A stretch of DNA of 64,000 nt from contig NKIY01000003.1 in assembly GCA_002256345.1 (NCBI GenBank), forward strand, positions 806,001 through 870,000, read 5' to 3'. Positions 28,931-39,072 of this stretch are shown in pieces (position 1 is the first letter of the stretch; each line of letters begins with the position of its first letter). The position numbers were made by a program, and so were the translations under genes. Source of the DNA: Bradyrhizobiaceae bacterium PARB1. Lineage in GTDB: Bacteria > Pseudomonadota > Alphaproteobacteria > Rhizobiales > Xanthobacteraceae. The notes beneath the pieces are model-generated. The model had not been told where the DNA came from, made no database searches, and was given only the letters and a program-made list of their open reading frames with translations.

Positions 28931-29484
28931 CTTCGTCCTCTCAGCCCCCACATCGGGGCTCTGCCACCTTTGTCGGCGCACCTTTGACGCTCGCGGAACC
29001 CTCTTGGGCTACCGCTCGCGCGTCTTGCGAGCCTTGTTTTCAGAATTCAGACTGGTGGCGCCCATCGTCCCCGCTGGCCACCCCATATCCTGCCTTTAAA
29101 AGGCGTCTTGCCTTATTCGGGCGCCTCTTTAGCCGGGGCGCCCGCTTTTGTCGCAGACCCTATGCGGGTTCTGCCACAAAAAATTGCGACAGTGATGCTG
29201 TCCTAACCATCACCTTGCCAAACTTTTATCTAGCACACAAGCGCGTGGGAGTCCGCCGTCGCAATGCAACAGCGCATGCCAAATCGCTTGTTACAGGGTG
29301 TTACCGAACCGCCACGTCCTGCGGCAAAGGTGCCTCGATCCGGCCCTTTCCCTGCCGAATTCCGCAGCGAAGTTGGCGCCGTCCGTTAACGCCTGGGGCG
29401 GGAACGTCGCGGAACACTGGCGGACAACGGCCTGGGTCGAAAAATACTTTATCGCCGGGCGCGGGGGCGTCGAAGGAGCATGCG
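28931..29484. other. Divergent intergenic region upstream of gltB
   Basis: These 554 bp separate gltB from the exported Pro/Ala-rich protein gene. The gltB promoter must lie here. An A+T-rich patch occurs near 29,175-29,240 (CAAAAAATTGCG; CAAACTTTTATC). I see no RNA gene or credible ORF; the open frame running into the next gene from 28984 lacks coding character. Confidence 0.5.
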
Positions 29485-30366
29485 ATGAAATTCACTGTGG
29501 GATGTCTGACCGCGGCAGGCCTCGTGCTGGCCAATGCCGCTCAGGCCCAGGTCTTGCCGCCCATGCGCGGCGATGCGGCCGTGGTATCGGATTTCGAACC
29601 GCCGCCCCCTTATACCGCGATGCCGCCGCGAATTCATGTTCCGGGACCGCGTTATGGCGACGGTTATGCACCGTCTGTGCTGCCGCCCCACGAAATCTAC
29701 GCGATCTTGCGCGAAGCCGGCTTCTCGCCGCTCGGCGCGCCGCAGCAGCGCGGGCTATTCTATACAGTGGCCGCCGTCGACCGCCGCGGCGAGGACGGGC
29801 GGATGGTGATCGATGCCCGCACCGGCAGGATCCTGCGCTTCATGCCGGCCTATCAGATGGGCGACCGGATGAACCAGGAGGTCGTGGCGCGTTACGGTCC
29901 GGAAGCCGCAATGCCCGACCTGCCGCAATATCGCCGCCCGCCATTCGACGCCAAGGCGGCAGCCAACACGGCCGGCAATCCACCTTCTGCTGCCGCGCCG
30001 GCGCCGAAGCAGAAAGTGGCGAGCCGCACGGCGACCGTGCCACTGCCGAAACAGCCCCCTGCGCGCGCGGTTGCGACACCGGCAAAACCCGTTGCGGTGG
30101 AGAAACCGCCGGTCATCGACAAGCCGATTGCGGAGAAGCCCGCCGAGCCGGCCGCGACGCCGGCGCCTGCACCGGTGCAGCAGTCTGCGGTGACGGAGCC
30201 GAAGCCGGCGGAAGCGAAGGCGTCTGAGACACCGGCCGCTACGCCAACGCCTGTTGCTGAGAAACCCGAAGCTCCACCAAGCGTTGCTCCACCTGCAACC
30301 GAAGCGAAGCCGGAGACTCCTGCGCCGACGGGCGACAAACCGGCAGTGGTTCAGGGATTGGAGTAG
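29485..30366 (+). CDS. Exported proline/alanine-rich protein, unknown
   Basis: A 293-aa protein starting at ATG 29485, with GAAGGAG upstream. A signal peptide (about 1-23, ending ANAAQAQ) is followed by a compact region (about 60-140: HEIYAILREAGFSPLGAPQQ, then GLFYTVAAVDRRGEDGRMVIDARTGRILRF) that resembles a PepSY-like fold, then about 140 residues of disordered Pro/Ala/Lys/Glu-rich sequence. It is probably periplasmic or peptidoglycan-associated. It is a known type of rhizobial hypothetical protein, but I cannot assign a function. Confidence 0.75.
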   Translation: MKFTVGCLTAAGLVLANAAQAQVLPPMRGDAAVVSDFEPPPPYTAMPPRIHVPGPRYGDGYAPSVLPPHEIYAILREAGFSPLGAPQQRGLFYTVAAVDRRGEDGRMVIDARTGRILRFMPAYQMGDRMNQEVVARYGPEAAMPDLPQYRRPPFDAKAAANTAGNPPSAAAPAPKQKVASRTATVPLPKQPPARAVATPAKPVAVEKPPVIDKPIAEKPAEPAATPAPAPVQQSAVTEPKPAEAKASETPAATPTPVAEKPEAPPSVAPPATEAKPETPAPTGDKPAVVQGLE

Positions 30367-30440
30367 CGGGTCATCTAGTGCGCCGAAGCTGCTGATCTCC
30401 CTCCCCCAAGCGCAGCGAAGCTGCGCGACGCGGGGAGGGA

Positions 30441-32006
30441 TTAAGGCCTGTATTCCACCTTCTCCAGCGGAGCCCGGAACGTCGCGCGAAAACCTGACGC
30501 GTCGTAGCTCTTGCTGACATTACCAGCTCCTGCGATGCCGAGATCGATCAGGCGCGTACCCAACCCTTTTCCCGATGGTGCCGTCACCTCGGGGCCACCG
30601 ATCTCTCGCCAGTCAAATACCAGCGCTCCGCTATCTGTTACCCAGGACACGGCGACATGGCCGTGATTGCTGCCGAGTGCACCATATTTCACCGCATTGG
30701 TCGCAAGCTCGTGCAACAACATCGAGAATGACAGCGCCGCCTTCGGATCAAGCGCAATGTCCGCCCCGTCGAGCTTCACACGCGTTATGTCGGCATGAGC
30801 CGCCAACACCCCGGCGATCACCTCGCGCAGGCCTGCCGATACCCAGCTCTGCTGCTGCAGGATGTTGTGTGCGCGGCTAAGCGCATCGAGACGGCGTTCA
30901 AAGGCATCGACAGCATGGCGCTCTGTTACGCCGCGCAGCGTCTGATTCGCGATCGCCTGCACCAAGGCCATCGCATTGTTCATGCGATGGCCGAGTTCGG
31001 CATTGATCAGTTGCATTTGCTGATCGGCCTTGCGGCGCGCACTGATATCGTTGAACAGGATCGCCACCTGATGCGCATCGGGCGCACCGATGCGAAAGGC
31101 ATGAACTTCGTACCAGCGATCGCCGAGCTGCTCCGCATGCTGCTCGAAGCGGACCGACTGCCCCGTGAGCGCAACCTTGCCATAGATGTCGAACCAATGT
31201 TGCTCGTGCTTCGGCGCAAGGTCACGCATCCACTTGCCGGCCGCTTCATGCAGTCCCGTCTGACTCTTGAAGGCGGCATTGACCTCGACGAATCTGTAGT
31301 CGGTCGGCACCCTCTGCGCATCGAAAGCAAGTTCGACGACGCAGAAGCCCGCATCGAGCGAATTGAACAGCGTGTGATAGCGCGCCTCCAGATCGTCGTG
31401 CCGGTCGTTGATCGCGGCTGACGACACCGCGCGGTGGCCGCGCGTTTTCACATAAGCGCGGACGAGATCACGGCGCAGCTCGAATTGCGTCATAACTTGT
31501 CGCGCCAGCGCCTCCAGTGCCGCAAGCTGATCGGGCAGCAGACCGCCCGGTCGCGGCACAGTATCGACGACGCAGACAGCGCCGATCGCGACGCCCTCGG
31601 CCGCGATCAGCGGCGCGCCCGCATAGAACCGCAGATGCAGCTCGCCGACCACATGCGGATTGTCCTTCGTTCGCGGATCGAGCGTCAGATCGGGAATGTT
31701 GAGCGTCTCCGGCACCGCAAGCGCATGGGCGCAGACCGACTGCTCGATGGAAGTCTCGCAAATGTCGAGACCGGATACTGCCTTGAACCACTGCCGGTCG
31801 GCATCGACGAGCGAGATAAACGCCATCGGAGCGCCGCAGATCTGGCGGGCGAGCATGACGATATCGTCGAATTCGGGCTCGGGCCCGGTATCGATCATGT
31901 CGTAGCTATGCAACACCGTCAGGCGCCGCGGATCGGTGACTGCGGCAGGAATTGTGCCGGTATTAGCCAGATCGACACTCAACCTCGGATCGTCCTTCCC
32001 ATGCAC
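30441..32006 (-). CDS. HWE-family sensor histidine kinase with GAF and PAS domains
   Basis: A 521-aa soluble kinase. Residues about 25-175 form a GAF domain (DRQWFKAVSGLDICETSIEQ onward), about 205-330 a PAS domain (LFNSLDAGFCVVEL ending ILFNDISARRKADQQ). The phosphoacceptor His is in AELGHRMNNAMALVQAIANQ, the ATP-binding domain has LLHELATNAVKYGAL, and the WxE signature occurs as FDWREIGGP; together these define the HWE family common in Rhizobiales. It lacks membrane helices, so it senses a cytoplasmic signal. No response regulator is adjacent. It is divergent from the penicillin-binding protein gene. Confidence 0.88.
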   Translation of the reverse strand: MHGKDDPRLSVDLANTGTIPAAVTDPRRLTVLHSYDMIDTGPEPEFDDIVMLARQICGAPMAFISLVDADRQWFKAVSGLDICETSIEQSVCAHALAVPETLNIPDLTLDPRTKDNPHVVGELHLRFYAGAPLIAAEGVAIGAVCVVDTVPRPGGLLPDQLAALEALARQVMTQFELRRDLVRAYVKTRGHRAVSSAAINDRHDDLEARYHTLFNSLDAGFCVVELAFDAQRVPTDYRFVEVNAAFKSQTGLHEAAGKWMRDLAPKHEQHWFDIYGKVALTGQSVRFEQHAEQLGDRWYEVHAFRIGAPDAHQVAILFNDISARRKADQQMQLINAELGHRMNNAMALVQAIANQTLRGVTERHAVDAFERRLDALSRAHNILQQQSWVSAGLREVIAGVLAAHADITRVKLDGADIALDPKAALSFSMLLHELATNAVKYGALGSNHGHVAVSWVTDSGALVFDWREIGGPEVTAPSGKGLGTRLIDLGIAGAGNVSKSYDASGFRATFRAPLEKVEYRP

Positions 32007-32195
32007 GGAGTGCTCCCGTGCTGCATCTCACTTCAGCGAATTCCGCGCGCAAGTTCAATCGGTTCCTGCGCGGTCGTCCGCGCCTGCGACGACAACGCAT
32101 GAGATGGAACTCCGTTTCCGATGCGTTAATCTTCGCTTTACGGCACTTTAAACCGCCGTCGATACGCTTGGCACAACGGAGTGTGGTGTTTGCGT

Positions 32196-34490
32196 ATGGC
32201 GTGGGGCAAAAAAAAGAGCGGCGGACGCAAGGAGCCGACATTCGGGCTCGGCGCAGCGTTGTCCGATCTGCGCCTCACGGCTGACGATCGCGTGCCCGGC
32301 GGCGGTGACGATCGACCGAAGAAAGCGCCAAAGCGTGAGCCCGCTGAGAAGCCGCGCCAGACTCGCAGCTCCAGCAAGGCCCGCAGCAAGAGGCGCGGCG
32401 GCTTTGGCCGCGGCCTCAAGCGTATGGTCTATTGGGGCGCGGTGCTCGGCTTGTGGGCAGCAATCCTGATCGGCGGCGCGATCGTCTATGTCGGCGCGCA
32501 TCTGCCGCCGATCCAGTCGCTGGAAATTCCGAAACGTCCGCCCACCATCCAGATCGTCGGCATGGATGGCACCGTGCTGACCACCCGTGGCGAACAGGCC
32601 GGCGACAATGTCGCGCTCAAGGACCTCCCGCCCTACCTGCCGAAGGCTTTTATCGCCATCGAGGACCGCCGCTTCTATTCACATTGGGGCGTCGATCCCA
32701 TCGGCATCGCGCGCGCCGCGGCGGCCAACCTGATGCATCGCGGCGTCTCGCAGGGCGGCTCGACGCTGACCCAGCAGCTCGCCAAGAACCTGTTCCTGAC
32801 CCAGGAGCGCACCATGCAGCGCAAGCTGCAGGAGGTGGAGCTCGCCTTCTGGCTGGAGCGCAAGCACTCCAAGAACCAGATCCTCGAACTCTATCTCAAC
32901 CGCGTCTATTTCGGTTCCGGCGCCTACGGCGTCGAAGCCGCCGCGCAAAAATATTTCGGCAAGAGCGCCAAGAACGTCACGATCGCCGAAGCCGCCATGC
33001 TCGCCGGCCTGGTCAAGTCGCCCTCGCGCCTTGCGCCGAACCGCAATCCCGAAGGAGCCGAGGCCCGCGCCAAGGTGGTGCTGGCGGCGATGCAGGATGC
33101 CGAATTCATCACCGCGGCGCAGGCCAAGGGCTCGGCCGGCGCGCCGCAATACAATGTGAAGCCGGTCGGTGCCGGCACGGTGAACTATGTCGCCGACTGG
33201 ATCGGCGAAGTGCTGGACGATCTCGTCGGCCAGGTTGACGAGAGCATCGTGGTGGAAACCACCATCGATCCCAAGCTGCAGAGCTTTGCCGAAGGCGCCA
33301 TCATCGACGAACTCGCCGCCAAGAGCGTCAAGTTCAACGTGACGCAGGGCGCGCTGGTGGCGATGACGCCGCAAGGTGCGGTGCGTGCCATGGTCGGCGG
33401 CCGCAATTATGCCGACAGCCAGTTCAACCGCGCGGTGACCGCCAAGCGGCAACCGGGCTCGAGCTTCAAGCCGTTCGTCTATCTCACCGCCATCGAGAGC
33501 GGCATGACACCGGAAACGATCCGGCAGGACGCGCCCATCGACATCAAGGGCTGGAAGCCGGAGAACTACACCCACGAATATTTCGGCTCGGTCACGCTGA
33601 CGCAGGCGCTGTCGATGTCGCTGAACACCGTGGCTGTCCGCCTCGGCCTCGAGGTCGGCCCCGCCAGCGTGGTGCGCACGGCGCATCGCATGGGCATCTC
33701 CTCGAAGCTCGAAGCCAATGCCTCCATCGCGCTCGGCACCTCCGAAGTATCGATGATGGAGCTGGTCGGCGCCTACGCCCCCTTCGCCAATGGCGGCTAT
33801 GCGGCGACGCCCTATGTGGTGACGCGCATCCGCACCGTCGAAGGCAAGAAGGTGCTCTATGCCCGTCGCAACGACGCGCCGAGCGCCGTGATCGACGCCC
33901 GCGCCGTCGCCGCCATGAACACGATGATGCAGCAGACCATCCTGTCCGGCAGCGCCAAGAAGGCCGAGCTGCCCGGCTGGTTCGCCGCCGGCAAGACCGG
34001 TACCAGCCAGGATTTTCGCGATGCCTGGTTCATCGGCTACACCTCGCAACTGGTCACCGGCGTCTGGCTCGGCAATGACGACAACTCGCCTACCAGGAAG
34101 GCCACCGGCGGCGGCTTGCCCGTCGATATCTGGTCGCGCTTCATGAAGGTCGCCCATCAGGGACTTCAGCCCGAGCCGGTGCCCGGCCTGGCGCCATCCA
34201 GCGCCTTCAGCACCAATCCGATCGGCCAGGCGCTGTCATCGCTGTTGCCGGGAACGAATTCGGTGGCGCCTCAACAGCAACAACAGCCGCCGCAACGCGA
34301 ACTGCCGCCCGAGCGCGGCTATGTACCGAGCGCGCCCGTTTACAACGGCTATCGCGCACAGCCGAACGACGCGCCGACACAGGCGAATTATCCCGCCCAG
34401 CAGCGCCAGCGCCCGCAGCAGCAGAACGTGCGCCCGGAAGCCGCGAGCGGGATCGACGGATGGTTGTCGGAGCGATTGTTCGGGAGATAG
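32196..34490 (+). CDS. Class A penicillin-binding protein (PBP1A type)
   Basis: About 764 aa; the start MAWGKKKSGG at 32196 is typical of rhizobial members, five codons inside the longest frame. A basic cytoplasmic tail and one membrane helix (about 83-105) precede the glycosyltransferase domain (IAIEDRRFYSHWGVDP, GGSTLTQQLAKN, with catalytic Glu in the first motif). The transpeptidase domain has SSFK near 421, SMSLNT and KTGTS. The C-terminal 80 residues are Gln/Pro-rich and disordered. It polymerises and cross-links peptidoglycan in the periplasm. Confidence 0.93.
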   Translation: MAWGKKKSGGRKEPTFGLGAALSDLRLTADDRVPGGGDDRPKKAPKREPAEKPRQTRSSSKARSKRRGGFGRGLKRMVYWGAVLGLWAAILIGGAIVYVGAHLPPIQSLEIPKRPPTIQIVGMDGTVLTTRGEQAGDNVALKDLPPYLPKAFIAIEDRRFYSHWGVDPIGIARAAAANLMHRGVSQGGSTLTQQLAKNLFLTQERTMQRKLQEVELAFWLERKHSKNQILELYLNRVYFGSGAYGVEAAAQKYFGKSAKNVTIAEAAMLAGLVKSPSRLAPNRNPEGAEARAKVVLAAMQDAEFITAAQAKGSAGAPQYNVKPVGAGTVNYVADWIGEVLDDLVGQVDESIVVETTIDPKLQSFAEGAIIDELAAKSVKFNVTQGALVAMTPQGAVRAMVGGRNYADSQFNRAVTAKRQPGSSFKPFVYLTAIESGMTPETIRQDAPIDIKGWKPENYTHEYFGSVTLTQALSMSLNTVAVRLGLEVGPASVVRTAHRMGISSKLEANASIALGTSEVSMMELVGAYAPFANGGYAATPYVVTRIRTVEGKKVLYARRNDAPSAVIDARAVAAMNTMMQQTILSGSAKKAELPGWFAAGKTGTSQDFRDAWFIGYTSQLVTGVWLGNDDNSPTRKATGGGLPVDIWSRFMKVAHQGLQPEPVPGLAPSSAFSTNPIGQALSSLLPGTNSVAPQQQQQPPQRELPPERGYVPSAPVYNGYRAQPNDAPTQANYPAQQRQRPQQQNVRPEAASGIDGWLSERLFGR

Positions 34491-34493
34491 CGG

Positions 34494-34634
34494 GCCCATG
34501 ACTCGCGCCCCGGACGCGATGCAATGCGTAGCATTGCTTCGCAGCGCCGGGGCCATGTCGAACGCCGGCGCCTGCGAAGGTCCCGGCTCTGCGGAGCAGC
34601 CTAAGAACGCTGCACCGCGTCCGGGACACGGAGT
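34494..34634. repeat. Palindromic intergenic repeat, family D
   Basis: An element bounded by CGCCCCGGACGCG and CGCGTCCGGGACACG with internal hairpins (ATGCAATGCGTAGCATTGC; GGCTCTGCGGAGC). A related full copy is at 49401-49527 and a truncated one at 40397-40420. It sits between convergent genes. Confidence 0.75.
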
Positions 34635-34637
34635 GTC

Positions 34638-35390
34638 CTACTCGCTCACCCCATAACGATGCAGATCGTTGCCGTGCGTATCGAGCCAGTTCTTCGCTCG
34701 CTCGGTCGCCGGACAGATCCGCCCGACCACGCGCCAGAACTTTGGCGAGTGGTTCATCTCCACCAGATGCCCGACCTCATGCGCCGCCAGATAATCCAGC
34801 ACGTAGGCCGGCGCCAGGATCAGCCGCCATGAGAACGACAGCGAACCTTCCGTCGTGCACGAGCCCCAGCGGCTCGACTGGTCGCGGATCGAGATCCGCT
34901 TCACCTTCACACCGAGCTGCGCGGCATACTTCGCCGACGCCTTGGCAAGATCGGCCTTGGCCTCGCGCTTGAGGAAATCGTGGACACGTCGATCGATGTG
35001 CTCGACATCGCCGGCGACGCAGATGATCTTTTCACCGCTGTCGCGGACCTCGGTCCACACAGTTCCACGCCCTGCGCGATGAACGATCTTATGATCGACG
35101 CCGCGCAGCGGAACCACTGTGCCGTGTTGAAAGGGTGCAGCCTTCGGCAAACGACCGAGACGCGCGGCAATCCACGCGCCATGACGCTGCGCGAAGTCCT
35201 TTGCGTCGACCAGGGTGCCGCGCGGAGGCATCGTCAGAATGGCTTCGCGATCGCTTGGATGAATCCTGAGTGTATATCTCGTCGCGCGGCGATGCCGGCG
35301 CAGGCGAATGGCGAACATTTGCGAGCCATGTTTGACCGCAATGGTGTCGGGTTCCGTAGGACGGCGATAAAGTAGTGCGCGAAAGGCCAT
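34638..35390 (-). CDS. YgjP-type M48-like metallopeptidase domain protein
   Basis: A 250-aa protein of the DUF45/YgjP family. The zinc site is HEVGHL with a downstream His in MNHSPKFW; IRDQSSRWGSCTTEGSLSFS precedes it, as is usual for the family. I start at ATG 35390 (MAFRALLYRRP); the frame extends to 35474 without a better site. The family is predicted to be metal-dependent peptidases; E. coli YgjP has been linked to UTP hydrolysis, so the biological role is unsettled. Confidence 0.85.
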   Translation of the reverse strand: MAFRALLYRRPTEPDTIAVKHGSQMFAIRLRRHRRATRYTLRIHPSDREAILTMPPRGTLVDAKDFAQRHGAWIAARLGRLPKAAPFQHGTVVPLRGVDHKIVHRAGRGTVWTEVRDSGEKIICVAGDVEHIDRRVHDFLKREAKADLAKASAKYAAQLGVKVKRISIRDQSSRWGSCTTEGSLSFSWRLILAPAYVLDYLAAHEVGHLVEMNHSPKFWRVVGRICPATERAKNWLDTHGNDLHRYGVSE

Positions 35391-35739
35391 ATCTGCAGTT
35401 CCGGTCGTCAGAAGATCGCCCGGAGTCTGCCATAACCGCCGCCATGAGAACGGCTCAGCGCAAAAACAAATCATTTGCCCAAGATAAGGGGTCGCGCAGT
35501 GATTTGTCCCCTACGGAATGTAGCTCGGAACTCGAATCTTGATTCAAAAATACGGCCAAGAACCGAGTTTAGAATTGAATCGCGCACCACCCTTTGAGGA
35601 TAGGTGAAAAATCCGGTTTACCGCTAATTTTCAAGGGTTTACCCAACTTATTCCTGCAACCGCGCATACTTTGAGCGCACGATTCAAAGTGATGCGTTCG
35701 CATCGCCGCGCCATCGCGCGCGACGATGCACAAACAAAC
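35391..35739. other. Intergenic region with no supported gene
   Basis: These 349 bp lie between the YgjP-like gene start and the end of the PHB depolymerase gene. The sequence is A+T-richer than its flanks (for example CTTGATTCAAAAATACGG). AATCATTTGCCC and its partial inverse AGTGATTTGTCCCC occur near 35,470-35,515, but I cannot assign a function. Confidence 0.45.
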
Positions 35740-37056
35740 CTACTCGGCAGCAGCGTTACGACGTGCATGCGCGGCGCTCGCGTGGAAATCACAGATGCGC
35801 GGCACGATCTCAGACTTGAATCGCGATCCATTGAAGACGCCGTAGTGTCCGACACCGGGCTGCACGTAATGCACGCGCCGTTCATCGGGGATCGAACTGC
35901 ACAGACCATGCGTCGCTTCGGTCTGACCGAGACCGGAGATGTCGTCCTTCTCGCCTTCGACGGTCATCAGCGCGACGTTGACGATCTTCGAGGGCTCGAC
36001 GAACTTGCCGCGATGAGTCATCTCGCCCTTCGGCAGCGCGTGCTTGATGAATACGGTATCGACGGTCTGCAGGTAATACTCAGCCGTCAGATCCATCACA
36101 GCGAGATATTCGTCGTAGAATTCACGATGCTTGTCGACGAGGTCGCCGTCACCCTTCACCAGATTCTCGAACAGCTTCTTGTGCGCGTCCATGTGGCGAT
36201 CGAGGTTCATGCTGATGAAGCCGTTCAGCTGCAGGAAGCCCGGATAAACGTCGCGCATCACGCCGGGATGCGGGAACGGCACCTTGGTGATGACATTGTT
36301 GCGGAACCAGTCGATGCCCTTCTGACCGGCAAGATCGTTCACCGCAGTCGGATTGCGGCGCGTATCGATCGGGCCGCCCATCAGCGTCATCGACAGCGGC
36401 ACATAGGGATCGTTCTCGGCTTCCATCACCGACACCGCGGCGAGCACCGGCACGGCCGGCTGGCACACTGCCAGCACATGCACATTGCCGCCGAGCACGT
36501 GGAACATCTCGATGACGTAGTCGATGTAGTCTTCCAGGTCGAAGCGCCCGGCTGCGAGCGGCACCTGGCGCGCATCGGACCAGTCGGTGATGTAGACCTC
36601 ATGGGTCGGCAGGAAGGCTTCCACGGTGCCGCGAAGCAGCGTGGCATAGTGACCGGACATCGGCGCCACGATCAGCACGCGCGGCTGCGGCGTGCGCAAT
36701 GGGCGGGGGTGCTTGCGGTCGAAATAGAGCAAACGGCAGAATGGTTTTTCCCACACCGAGCGGATCTCGATGGGCGTGCGCACGCCGTTCACTTCGGTGT
36801 CCCTGAGGCCCCATTCCGGCTTGCCGTAACGGCGCGTCGTGCGCTCGAACAATTCGCAACCGGCGGTGATCTGCTTGGCGAAATCGGTCTGCCCGAACGG
36901 ATTGAGCGGATTCTGCAGCATCATCCGCGCGGCGTCGCTCATCGCGCGTGCCGGACCGAGCGACGCATAGGCCATCTCATACATCCAGTACATCGGAGCG
37001 GTGAGCCCGGGGCTCGTTTCCGACGCTGGCGGCCGGCCAAATTCACCTATCGGCAT
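35740..37056 (-). CDS. phaZ: Intracellular polyhydroxyalkanoate depolymerase
   Basis: A 438-aa enzyme of the intracellular PHB depolymerase family. Family motifs include RVLIVAPMSGHYATLLRGT (about 126-144), VYITDWSDARQVPL (about 153-166) and HVLAVCQPAVPVLAAVSVME, where the catalytic Cys replaces Ser in the nucleophile elbow; the C-terminal GVGHYGVFNGSRF carries the His. It degrades stored polyhydroxybutyrate granules. GAGGACAG precedes ATG 37056. Its presence fits a PHB-storing organism. Confidence 0.92.
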   Translation of the reverse strand: MPIGEFGRPPASETSPGLTAPMYWMYEMAYASLGPARAMSDAARMMLQNPLNPFGQTDFAKQITAGCELFERTTRRYGKPEWGLRDTEVNGVRTPIEIRSVWEKPFCRLLYFDRKHPRPLRTPQPRVLIVAPMSGHYATLLRGTVEAFLPTHEVYITDWSDARQVPLAAGRFDLEDYIDYVIEMFHVLGGNVHVLAVCQPAVPVLAAVSVMEAENDPYVPLSMTLMGGPIDTRRNPTAVNDLAGQKGIDWFRNNVITKVPFPHPGVMRDVYPGFLQLNGFISMNLDRHMDAHKKLFENLVKGDGDLVDKHREFYDEYLAVMDLTAEYYLQTVDTVFIKHALPKGEMTHRGKFVEPSKIVNVALMTVEGEKDDISGLGQTEATHGLCSSIPDERRVHYVQPGVGHYGVFNGSRFKSEIVPRICDFHASAAHARRNAAAE

Positions 37057-37189
37057 CTGTCCTCACATCCATTCCGCGATGTTATCGCACTGCATCATAG
37101 TGGAGACTGACTTAGAAAGCGTCAATGTGTCCGTCCTTCGAGCAGGCCGGGAACCCAATAAAATCGGCTGTTTTCCATCGGCAAATGGT

Positions 37190-37337
37190 CGAATCCATCT
37201 CTGCCCTCATGGCGAGGAGGCCTAGCGGCGCAATTGCGCCGCTGAAAGCGCCGTCTCGAACCATGAGCTGGCCTGTCTCCGGAGTGTGCGGCCATCCTTC
37301 GAGACGCCGCTGCGCGGCTCCTCAGGATGAGGATGGG
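37190..37337. repeat. Palindromic intergenic repeats, family C
   Basis: Two partial elements in tandem: CCCTCATGGCGAGGAGGCC to GTCTCGAACCATGAG, then CCATCCTTCGAGACGCCGC to CTCCTCAGGATGAGG. They resemble the element at 24056-24150. They fill most of the 299-bp gap between phaZ and the ABC permease gene. Confidence 0.75.
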
Positions 37338-37355
37338 GTGAGTGGAGCCAACACC

Positions 37356-38174
37356 TCACTCCCCGCCGGAGATCAGCGATCCCGCGCGCTTGGCGCTGTT
37401 GAGCAGCGCCAGGAAGCCCGCAAACGACGCGGCGAACAGCACAGCATTGATAGCGAGCGCACCAAGCATCAGATCGGTGCGAAACACCTGATCGAACAGC
37501 AGCGCCCGCATGCCCTCGAAGACATAGGTCGGCGGCAGGCACCACGCGACCGGCTGCAGCCACGCCGGCAGCACAGCCACCGGATAATAGACGCAGACCA
37601 GTGGCATCAGGCCGAACATCAGCGTCCAGACGATGCTTTCAGCCCCCAGTCCGTTGCGTAGCACGAGGCCGGACACAAAGATGCCGAGCGACCAGCTCGT
37701 GAAGATCAGGTTGCAGAAGAAGGCGATCAGCGGCAGGCCGAACGACAGCAGATTGAAGTGGAAGAACACCGCCCCGATAATGACCATCGGAATGATGCCG
37801 ATCGCCAGGCGAACAAGGCTCATGAGCATCAGCGCGATCAGAAACTCGATCGGCTTCAATGGACTCATCATGAGATTGCCGAGGTTCCGCGCCCACATCT
37901 CCTCAAGAAACGAGATGGAGAAGCCGAGCTGGCCGCGAAACAGGATGTCCCACAGGATCACGGCGCCGATCAGCGTGCCGCCCGCCTGCGCGAAGAAGCC
38001 GGCATTCTGCGAGATATAGCTCTGAAGAAAGCCCCAGGTAATGATCTGCAGTGCCGGCCAGTAGATCAGCTCCAGCATCCGCGGCCAGGACGAGCGGAGC
38101 AGATACCAGTAGCGCAGCACCATCGCATTGATGCGATGCATCGCGAGGCCGCGCGTATGCTCGACAAGACTCAT
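37356..38174 (-). CDS. ABC-2 type transporter permease
   Basis: A 272-aa membrane protein with six predicted helices, including LIGAVILWDILFRGQLGF and ALMLMSLVRLAIGIIPMVII, typical of ABC-2 export permeases. Its ATG overlaps the stop of the ATPase gene by ATGA, so the two are translationally coupled and form one exporter. Substrates of this class include drugs, lipids and polysaccharides; none can be assigned here. Confidence 0.85.
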   Translation of the reverse strand: MSLVEHTRGLAMHRINAMVLRYWYLLRSSWPRMLELIYWPALQIITWGFLQSYISQNAGFFAQAGGTLIGAVILWDILFRGQLGFSISFLEEMWARNLGNLMMSPLKPIEFLIALMLMSLVRLAIGIIPMVIIGAVFFHFNLLSFGLPLIAFFCNLIFTSWSLGIFVSGLVLRNGLGAESIVWTLMFGLMPLVCVYYPVAVLPAWLQPVAWCLPPTYVFEGMRALLFDQVFRTDLMLGALAINAVLFAASFAGFLALLNSAKRAGSLISGGE

Positions 38175-38965
38175 TGCGCCGCCTCCCGGTTGCGCCCGCG
38201 TGCGACGTCGAGGAACACGTCTTCCAGCGTCGTGCGGTTATAGCGCTGCAGGATGCCTGTGGGGCTGTCGTCGTCCTCGACACGGCCCGTCTTCATGATG
38301 ATGACGCGGTCGCATAGCCGCTCGACCTCCAGCATGTTGTGCGAGGCGAGCAGGATCGTCGCGTTATGGCTCTTGCGATAGGTTTCCAGATGCTGGCGGA
38401 TCCAGTCCGCCGTATCCGGATCGAGCGAAGCAGTGGGCTCGTCGAGCAACAGCAGTTCGGGCTCGTTGATCAGCGCTTTTGCCAAAGCCACGCGCGTCTT
38501 CTGGCCCGCGGAAAGCTTGCCGCTGGCGCGATCGAGAAAATCGGTGAGATCTAGATCGGAAGCGAGCTGTGCGATGCGCCCGCGCAGATTCGGGACGGCA
38601 TAGAGCTTGCCGAACACCGTCAGGTTCTGCCGCACGGTCAGCCGCATCGGCATATCGACATAAGGACTCTCGAAATTCATCCGGCCGAGCACATCGGCTG
38701 ATTGCTCCGGCATCGCATGGCCGAGCACCGACACCTTGCCGGATGTCGGCAGCACCAGCCCCATGATCATGGCAATGGTCGTGGTCTTTCCGGCGCCGTT
38801 GCCGCCGAGCAGCCCGGTGATGCTCCCGCGTGCGATGGTGAACGAGATATCGTCCACGGCGCGGGTGGTCTTGTAGACCTTGACCAGATGCGCAACCTCG
38901 ATCGCGGCCGGAACGTCCGGATCACGCATCGCGATACTGCTTTGCTTGGTATCTTCGACGGTCAT
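38171..38965 (-). CDS. ABC transporter ATP-binding protein
   Basis: A 264-aa ATPase. Walker A is GLLGGNGAGKTTT, the signature is LSAGQKTRVALAKAL, and Walker B LLLLDEPTASLD. The start is ATG 38965 (MTVEDTKQSS), with AAGGA upstream; an open extension reaches 39007. It powers the permease encoded immediately downstream. The pair is divergent from the RegB-like kinase with 107 bp between starts. Confidence 0.9.
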   Translation of the reverse strand: MTVEDTKQSSIAMRDPDVPAAIEVAHLVKVYKTTRAVDDISFTIARGSITGLLGGNGAGKTTTIAMIMGLVLPTSGKVSVLGHAMPEQSADVLGRMNFESPYVDMPMRLTVRQNLTVFGKLYAVPNLRGRIAQLASDLDLTDFLDRASGKLSAGQKTRVALAKALINEPELLLLDEPTASLDPDTADWIRQHLETYRKSHNATILLASHNMLEVERLCDRVIIMKTGRVEDDDSPTGILQRYNRTTLEDVFLDVARGRNREAAQ

Positions 38966-39072
38966 TATGCCGTTCCTTGCGGCATCATGGCTGCGATGGC
39001 AAGCCACAGCGCTTCAAGCGGTCGCATAGGAGGCGGTTTGTGGTCGCCCTGCGGAACAGCTAAAACGCTGAT

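Noticed and set aside
35391-35739. Possible small RNA or regulator site in the A+T-richer gap beside phaZ
   Set aside because: The imperfect repeats around AATCATTTG are too weak and no terminator or promoter pair could be supported.
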